From positions 20,385 through 26,995 of the forward strand of contig PKVB01000066.1 in assembly GCA_003131365.1 (NCBI GenBank): a stretch of DNA of 6,611 nucleotides, written 5' to 3'. The stretch's first letter is position 1, and the number at the start of each line of letters is the position of its first letter. Below the pieces are notes generated by a model. It searched no databases. It was not told where the DNA came from and saw only the letters and a program-made list of their open reading frames with translations. The DNA comes from Gemmatimonadota bacterium (lineage in GTDB: Bacteria > Gemmatimonadota > Gemmatimonadetes > Gemmatimonadales > Gemmatimonadaceae). This document shows, in pieces, positions 6,379-6,611 of the stretch. A program made the position numbers and the translations under genes.

Positions 6379-6395
6379 CTGCCGCTCGTCGGCGG
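6379..6395 (+). other. Hairpin after the FAD-oxidase stop
   Basis: CTGCCG, loop CTCGT, CGGCGG: a 6-bp stem including one G-U pair, starting 11 nt after the TAG at 6366-6368. It is followed by TTGATTG, too poor in T for a convincing intrinsic terminator. It probably marks the 3' end of the plus-strand transcript before the convergent gene. Its loop is identical to that of the hairpin at 1659-1673. Confidence 0.4.
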
Positions 6396-6409
6396 TTGAT
6401 TGCGAAGTG

Positions 6410-6451
6410 AAAAAAGCACGGAGCCACCAGCCGGTCCGCCAACAGCCCGTG
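6410..6451 (-). terminator. Possible intrinsic terminator of the convergent right-edge gene
   Basis: Read on the minus strand, CACGG (6447-6451) can pair with CCGTG (6417-6421) across a long GC-rich loop, and one base later comes a run of six T (6410-6415). It begins 4 nt after the stop of the minus-strand gene, the expected position. The stem is only 5 bp with a 25-nt loop that may hold further weak pairs, so this is tentative. Confidence 0.3.
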
Positions 6452-6455
6452 GCAG

Positions 6456-6611
6456 CTAGTCTTCAGTTAGTAGTTTTTTTGTCCAACGCTTACCAAGAAG
6501 CCACTCTTGTACTATACCGAGCCAGTAGTGACTCTCCTCGCCCGCCCGGTCTTTCTGGAGCCGGATCACCTGAATGTCCGCTGGCTCGGAGAGAGCACCG
6601 ATGGCGAGAGG
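6456..6611 (-). CDS. Partial unknown protein, C-terminal 51 residues (5' end beyond window)
   Basis: On the minus strand the frame starting at 6611 is open for 51 codons to TAG (6458-6456). The translation looks like a real protein: it begins PLAIGALSEPADIQVIRLQK, continues through HYWLGIVQEWLLGKRW and ends TKKLLTED, with balanced charged, aromatic and aliphatic residues and no low-complexity stretch. The start lies outside the window. The last codons (CTA CTA ACT, preceded by AAA AAA) are unusually A/T-rich beside the other genes here, which may hint at different origin or simply relaxed codon choice near the end. I do not recognise the family. It converges on the FAD oxidase gene with an 87-bp gap. 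A chance open frame is possible, but the composition and the T-run just after the stop favour a gene. Confidence 0.5.
   Translation of the reverse strand, partial: PLAIGALSEPADIQVIRLQKDRAGEESHYWLGIVQEWLLGKRWTKKLLTED

Noticed and set aside
5667..6419. Minus-strand open frame of 250 codons antisense to the FAD oxidase
   Set aside because: The plus strand carries a full set of FAD-oxidase motifs; the antisense translation shows none.
6423..6480. Plus-strand terminator formed by GCCAC/GTGGC (6423-6427, 6449-6453) with the T7 run at 6474-6480
   Set aside because: The T-run lies about 20 nt beyond the stem, too far for an intrinsic terminator, and the T-run lies inside the probable minus-strand gene (AAA AAA codons).
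1..6611. CRISPR array, tRNA, rRNA, transposase or phage genes
   Set aside because: No regularly spaced direct repeats, cloverleaf-like segments, rRNA-like stretches or transposase motifs were seen on either strand.

Overview
The window is a GC-rich bacterial chromosome segment (genes have strong G/C third-position bias). It carries four complete plus-strand metabolic or envelope genes and one gene cut off by each edge. The mixture suggests an environmental member of a phylum such as Gemmatimonadota, or less likely Acidobacteriota or Myxococcota: thiolase and 3-hydroxyacyl-CoA dehydrogenase interleaved with unrecognised lipoprotein and membrane genes, and one gene with a -10 box just 5 bp before its ATG. 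This assignment rests on general impression, not on a marker gene.

Layout. Positions 2-205 hold the C-terminal end of a double zinc-ribbon protein. Positions 206-448 are non-coding and are dominated by a striking near-palindrome of about 194 bp (237-430) that could fold into one long RNA hairpin or be a small inverted-repeat mobile element. Then come an acetyl-CoA acetyltransferase-type thiolase (449-1657), a predicted lipoprotein of unknown function (1688-2803), a two-helix membrane protein of unknown function (2898-3758), a 3-hydroxybutyryl-CoA dehydrogenase (3795-4682) and a GlcD/D-2-hydroxyacid dehydrogenase-type FAD-linked oxidase (4737-6368). A convergent gene enters from the right edge on the minus strand (stop at 6456-6458).

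How they may work together. Thiolase and the NAD-dependent dehydrogenase catalyse neighbouring steps in C4 acyl-CoA metabolism (acetyl-CoA <-> acetoacetyl-CoA <-> 3-hydroxybutyryl-CoA), used in beta-oxidation, butyrate-type metabolism or polyhydroxybutyrate-like pathways. No enoyl-CoA hydratase or acyl-CoA dehydrogenase is present here. The FAD oxidase probably feeds electrons from a 2-hydroxyacid to the respiratory chain and has no Fe-S domain of its own. Thiolase and lipoprotein genes are 30 bp apart and probably co-transcribed. A -35/-10 pair directly before the membrane-protein gene suggests a new, possibly leaderless, transcript starts there.

The most interesting items are the 194-bp palindrome before the thiolase, the near-consensus promoter abutting the ATG at 2898, the series of short hairpins without U-tracts placed just after stop codons, and the unrecognised convergent gene at the right edge.
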